From Pachysolen tannophilus NRRL Y-2460 (lineage: Eukaryota > Ascomycota > Pichiomycetes > Alaninales > Pachysolenaceae), in NCBI GenBank assembly GCA_001661245.1, contig KV454013.1, positions 211,947-275,946 on the forward strand: DNA of 64,000 bases, in the 5' to 3' direction. The notes beneath the pieces are model-generated. The model had not been told where the DNA came from, did no database searches, and was given only the letters and a program-made list of their open reading frames with translations. Numbering within the stretch: the stretch's first letter is position 1; each line of letters starts with the position of its first letter. Position numbers and translations under genes: made by a program. Below are positions 60,560 through 64,000 of the stretch, in pieces.

Positions 60560-61651
60560 ATGAAAGCATTAGTGTACTCAGGGGCTGGTCTCCGTGAATT
60601 CAAAGATGTTCCAAAACCAGCTCTATTAAAACCAACAGATGCAATCATTAAGACTACATCAACTACTATTTGTGGTACCGATTTACATATTAGCTTAGGT
60701 GATGTTCCAGCTTGTAAGCCAGGTACTGTCTTGGGTCATGAAGCAATTGGTATTATTGAGTCCATCGGGAATGACGTCAAGAATTTTGTCAAAGGTGATA
60801 AAGTTATCATTTCATGTATCACTAGTTGTGGCAACTGCTATTATTGCCTTAAAAACTTGCAATCACATTGTTTAGATGGTGGTTGGATCTTGGGTCATAA
60901 GATTAATGGTACTCAGGCTGAATATACAAGAATTCCTCATGCCGATCATTCATTGATTAAAGTTCCACTGGGTATTCCAGACAAGGCACTACTAATGTTG
61001 AGTGATATCTTACCAACAGGTTACGAAATTGGGATTCTATCTGCAAAGATCGGAAAAGGTGACTCTGTGGCAATTGTTGGTGCAGGTCCTGTTGGTTTAG
61101 CTTGTTTGTTAACTGCTCAAACTTTCAAACCTTCTAAGATCATCATGATTGATATGGATGATAATCGTCTTGCTACTTCAAAAGCATTGGGTGCTACTGA
61201 CACCGTTAACCCTAAAAAAGTTGCAAGTGTCTCAGAAGAAATCAATAAGATTACCTCTAATATCACTGCAAAGAGAACTAACGGTGTAATTCTACAGGAT
61301 GATGATCTATTTGGAGTCGATGTGGCAATTGAATGTGTAGGTATTCCTGCAACTTTCGATACATGTCAGGAAATTATTGCTCCAGGTGGAAGAATTGCCA
61401 ACGTTGGTGTTCACGGCAAGAAAGTCGACTTGCAATTACAAGATTTATGGATTAAAAATATTGGTATCACCACAGGTTTAGTCAGTGCCTTTTCTACTCA
61501 AGAATTATTGGACAGAATTATCAGTGGTGATTTGGACCCCAAGAAATTGGTCACTCACACTTTTAAATTTAGCGACCTTGAAACCGCTTACGATATCTTT
61601 AGTCACGCAGCAACGACAGGTGCCATCAAGACATTTATCGAACTTGATTAA
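60560..61651 (+). CDS. Zinc-dependent medium-chain alcohol dehydrogenase
   Basis: A 363-residue NAD(P)-dependent dehydrogenase of the zinc MDR family. The catalytic zinc ligands are Cys38 (TTICGTDLH), His60 and Glu61 (LGHEAIG). A structural zinc is bound by Cys90, 93, 96 and 104 (CGNCYYCLKNLQSHC). The Rossmann motif is VAIVGAGPVGLACLL near residues 170-184, followed by MIDMDDNRL. GGWILGHKINGTQAEYTRIPHADHSL and LSDILPTGYEIG are typical of the secondary-alcohol/threonine-dehydrogenase-like branch rather than classical yeast ADH1. The start is the ATG at 60560 (MKALVYSG), the usual start of the family. Codon choice is less A/T-biased than neighbours (many GGT, GTC, AAG), suggesting high expression. 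The natural substrate is not known. Confidence 0.92.
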   Translation: MKALVYSGAGLREFKDVPKPALLKPTDAIIKTTSTTICGTDLHISLGDVPACKPGTVLGHEAIGIIESIGNDVKNFVKGDKVIISCITSCGNCYYCLKNLQSHCLDGGWILGHKINGTQAEYTRIPHADHSLIKVPLGIPDKALLMLSDILPTGYEIGILSAKIGKGDSVAIVGAGPVGLACLLTAQTFKPSKIIMIDMDDNRLATSKALGATDTVNPKKVASVSEEINKITSNITAKRTNGVILQDDDLFGVDVAIECVGIPATFDTCQEIIAPGGRIANVGVHGKKVDLQLQDLWIKNIGITTGLVSAFSTQELLDRIISGDLDPKKLVTHTFKFSDLETAYDIFSHAATTGAIKTFIELD

Positions 61652-61955
61652 AACATCTAACATCTAAACCACAGACAATATATGTAACTCTCTGTATAGT
61701 TTGAATTGAAACTTTTACATTTCCTCTTTTGTAAACTTGTGTTTTGTAGTACGACCTGAAATTTTCATAGAAAAATTTTTCAAAAAGCTCATCTTTTGTG
61801 AAAAATTTTGGTACTATTCATTTATATACTAAAGTTGACTTAGAAAGTGTTGATATCAAGAGCTTGAAGTCGAGTCAGGTGGTTGAGTAATTATATATTT
61901 ATATATATATATATTTAAAGTTTTGCACATTGTTTTGTTTTTTTTTCTTTGAAAG
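61652..61955. other. Intergenic, ADH to UTP4
   Basis: 304 bases, A/T-rich, TA run at 61891-61914; no further feature. Confidence 0.4.
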
Positions 61956-64000
61956 ATGGACATACACCGTTGTAGGTTTGTGGATTTTACTCCTCATACC
62001 ATAACTTCATTAGCATTTTCACATCAATCTACTAGAAAGTTTACACCAACAGATTTAAGATTAGCAGTTGGTAGAGCAAATGGAAATATAGAGATATGGA
62101 ACCCGCGCCATAATTGGGTACACGAGCAAACGTTACAAGGGGGCAAGAATAGATCTATTGAAGGTTTGGTGTGGTCAATTTGGGATAATATAGTACCGAG
62201 ATTATTTTCTATTGGAGGATCTACAACGATAACAGAATGGGATTTGAAAACTGGATTACCGTTGAAGAATCATGATTGCAATGCTGGGATAATATGGTCT
62301 GTTGCTTGTAGTGCAGATGGTCGGAAGTTAGCAGTTGGTTGCGATGATGGTAGTGTTGTAATCATAGATATATCTGGAGGTCCAGGATCCTTGGAACACG
62401 AGTCTATATTACAAAGACAAGATTCTAGAGTCTTGAGTATTACATGGCATGAAAATGATTTAGTAATTGGTGGATGTGCAGATGGTAGAGTAAGAGTGTG
62501 GAATTTCAAACAAAACGATAGCAATAAGGCAAGATTAGTTTCAACTTTAAGAGTTGATAAATCTAAAAAAGAAAGTACTTTAATTTGGTCTGTAATATCA
62601 TTACCTACACAGGGACAATTTGTCACTGGTGATTCTACTGGTTCAATCAAATTTTGGGACGTTCAGCATTTTGTTTTGCAACAATCTTTTGAAGTTCACG
62701 ATGCTGATGTTTTGTGTCTTGCATCTGATTTGACTGGAGAAAAAATTTTTAGTGCAGGTGTTGATAGAAAGATATTTAATTTCAATTTACTTAAATCTGA
62801 AGATGGGAATTCTAAATGGATTAATTCTTCAAATAGATTATTACATACAAATGATGTTAGATCTATGTGCACTTTTGAAAGCAAAGGTGCAAATTTCTTA
62901 GTTTCAGGAGGTGTTGAAAGAACAATTGTAGTTAATTCAGTCAATAATTTACATGATGGACCATATAGAAAATTACCAATAACGTTACAAGATCCAAATA
63001 TTATAGTGAATTTATCTAATAGATATGTTATTATGTGGCAAGATCAAACAATTAAAATTTGGAAAATTTTAAGTGATATACAAAATAAAAAATTAGTTTC
63101 AAAATTAACCTTAGCGGATGATAGCAATATTACAAGTGTTGCTATTTCTCTGAATGGTAAATTCTTGGCTGTTGGTAGATTAACTGGTATCAAAATTTTT
63201 AAATTAACCGAAACAACTGATGAACGCAATCAAATTCATTTGAAAGTCAATAGGATTGAATCTAAGTTGTTGGAAAATTTCAATTCCAGGTATTTAACTT
63301 TTACTCCAAAAGATTTGTTATTGATAGTTTCTGCAGACAACGAACTAATTTCTTTCAAAGTCAATATTAATGCAAATGAAGGAGAAGATGATGTCGGTGA
63401 AATAGAATTTATTAACGATAATCAAGACGTCATTGAATATGAATTACCCGAAGAGTTAGTAACCAAATCTAAATTGTCACATATTCAAAATATAAATAAT
63501 TTAAAGATATCTGAAAATGGTTCTCAAGTAGCTATATCAAGATTGAATGGTTCGGTCGAAATAGTTGATTTGGATAACACTGAATCCTATAGATTGGTGA
63601 AATTATCATCACTGCTGACACTGTTAGAGTTTACCTCCAGAAATACACTTGTATTGGTAAATTCTGAAAACAAGCTTTACGAATTCAATGTCTCAAAAGA
63701 GTCTATTAATAGTGCAAAGTTGTTGACTTCATGGTCAAAAAGGAATTCTGAATTTTTACCTTCAAAATTTATGAATTTACAAACAAAATGTTCAGGTATT
63801 TTCAATGATACTTTGAATGATACAAGAATCTGGCTATTTGGTGACAATTGGTTATGTTTCTTTGATTTAAATTACAACATACCAATTGATGAAAAATTTG
63901 GTAATACAGGAAATAGACAGAACAATCAACAATTTAACATTAAAGAAAAGAAAAGAATAAATAAAAAGAAAAGAAGAAACAGTAGCATTGTAATGACAAT
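61956..64000 (+). CDS. UTP4: U3 snoRNP WD-repeat protein Utp4 (partial, runs off window)
   Basis: Subunit of the t-UTP/UtpA complex, needed for rDNA transcription and early 18S rRNA processing in the nucleolus. The first 681 codons are present and the frame is open at the window end. The N-terminus MDIHRCRFVDFTPHTITSLAF, and blocks DLRLAVGRANGNIEIWNPRHNW, RLFSIGGSTTITEWDLKTGLPL, SVVIIDISGGPGSLEHESILQRQ, VIGGCADGRVRVWN, KKESTLIWSVISLP, GDSTGSIKFWDV, AHDADVLCL-like VHDADVLCLASD and WINSSNRLLHTNDVRSMC are nearly identical in order to S. cerevisiae Utp4. At least two tandem beta-propellers of WD repeats are implied. The tail of what is seen turns strongly basic (EKKRINKKKRRN), as in the yeast protein at this point. 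Confidence 0.98.
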   Translation, partial: MDIHRCRFVDFTPHTITSLAFSHQSTRKFTPTDLRLAVGRANGNIEIWNPRHNWVHEQTLQGGKNRSIEGLVWSIWDNIVPRLFSIGGSTTITEWDLKTGLPLKNHDCNAGIIWSVACSADGRKLAVGCDDGSVVIIDISGGPGSLEHESILQRQDSRVLSITWHENDLVIGGCADGRVRVWNFKQNDSNKARLVSTLRVDKSKKESTLIWSVISLPTQGQFVTGDSTGSIKFWDVQHFVLQQSFEVHDADVLCLASDLTGEKIFSAGVDRKIFNFNLLKSEDGNSKWINSSNRLLHTNDVRSMCTFESKGANFLVSGGVERTIVVNSVNNLHDGPYRKLPITLQDPNIIVNLSNRYVIMWQDQTIKIWKILSDIQNKKLVSKLTLADDSNITSVAISLNGKFLAVGRLTGIKIFKLTETTDERNQIHLKVNRIESKLLENFNSRYLTFTPKDLLLIVSADNELISFKVNINANEGEDDVGEIEFINDNQDVIEYELPEELVTKSKLSHIQNINNLKISENGSQVAISRLNGSVEIVDLDNTESYRLVKLSSLLTLLEFTSRNTLVLVNSENKLYEFNVSKESINSAKLLTSWSKRNSEFLPSKFMNLQTKCSGIFNDTLNDTRIWLFGDNWLCFFDLNYNIPIDEKFGNTGNRQNNQQFNIKEKKRINKKKRRNSSIVMT

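Noticed and set aside
1-64000. Transposons, LTR elements or virus-derived genes
   Set aside because: No reverse transcriptase, integrase, transposase, capsid-like frame or long terminal repeat pair was seen; repeats present are microsatellites.

Overview
The window is a stretch of nuclear DNA from a budding yeast (Saccharomycotina). It is very AT-rich (I estimate around 70% A+T), gene-dense and lightly spliced. Nearly every gene is alignable by eye to a Saccharomyces cerevisiae protein. The introns are short, sit at the 5' end of genes, and use GTATGT, GTAAGT or GTGAGT donors, mostly with TACTAAC-type branch sites. One 595-base run of Ns and two single Ns inside poly-A tracts show that this is a draft assembly. 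I cannot name the species. I saw no transposon, LTR element, virus-like element, rRNA gene or CRISPR array. One tRNA gene, Val(AAC), is present.

Layout. 0.1-4.9 kb: CTK2, BET4, RRP4, tRNA-Val, an MRP8-like gene. 5.7-9.1 kb: a spliced orphan, a membrane RING-finger protein, a PQ-loop transporter. 9.3-19.6 kb: DPL1, HDA3, SEC23 (with its 5' end inverted) and an NCS1 permease. 19.9-27.5 kb: MAK10 (two introns), RPL12, an ATG37-like acyl-CoA-binding protein, YAP1. 28.4-33.0 kb: ERG6, assembly gap, ATP5, mitochondrial RML2. 33.1-39.3 kb: an EST3-like gene, an M28 aminopeptidase, VMA8, SYF1. 40.1-46.2 kb: a small membrane orphan, a mitochondrial HAD-family protein, BET3, GPT2/SCT1. 46.2-48.4 kb: the largest gene-free stretch. 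48.4-57.4 kb: a small secreted orphan, CUE5, MET1, ETT1, TMC1, TOM6, PMP3. 57.9-64.0 kb: an MFS transporter, a zinc alcohol dehydrogenase, and UTP4 running off the end.

The genes are housekeeping functions and do not form one pathway. Several sets match neighbour groups I recall from S. cerevisiae: ERG6-YAP1, HDA3-SEC23, RML2-VMA8-MAK10-RPL12, GPT2-BET3-MET1-YKR070W, and CUE5-TOM6-ETT1-TMC1. The window therefore looks like ancestral synteny with local reshuffling.

The most striking anomaly is at SEC23. The intron end and the conserved N-terminal exon lie on the opposite strand to the rest of the gene, bounded by sharp junctions at 16276/16277 and 16430/16431. The flanking sequence still carries the ATG and 5' splice site. 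Flipping that 154-bp block in thought gives a conventional SEC23 with an intron directly after the ATG. Second is YAP1, whose stop follows a 10-base homopolymer beyond which a neighbouring frame stays open for about 36 more protein-like codons.
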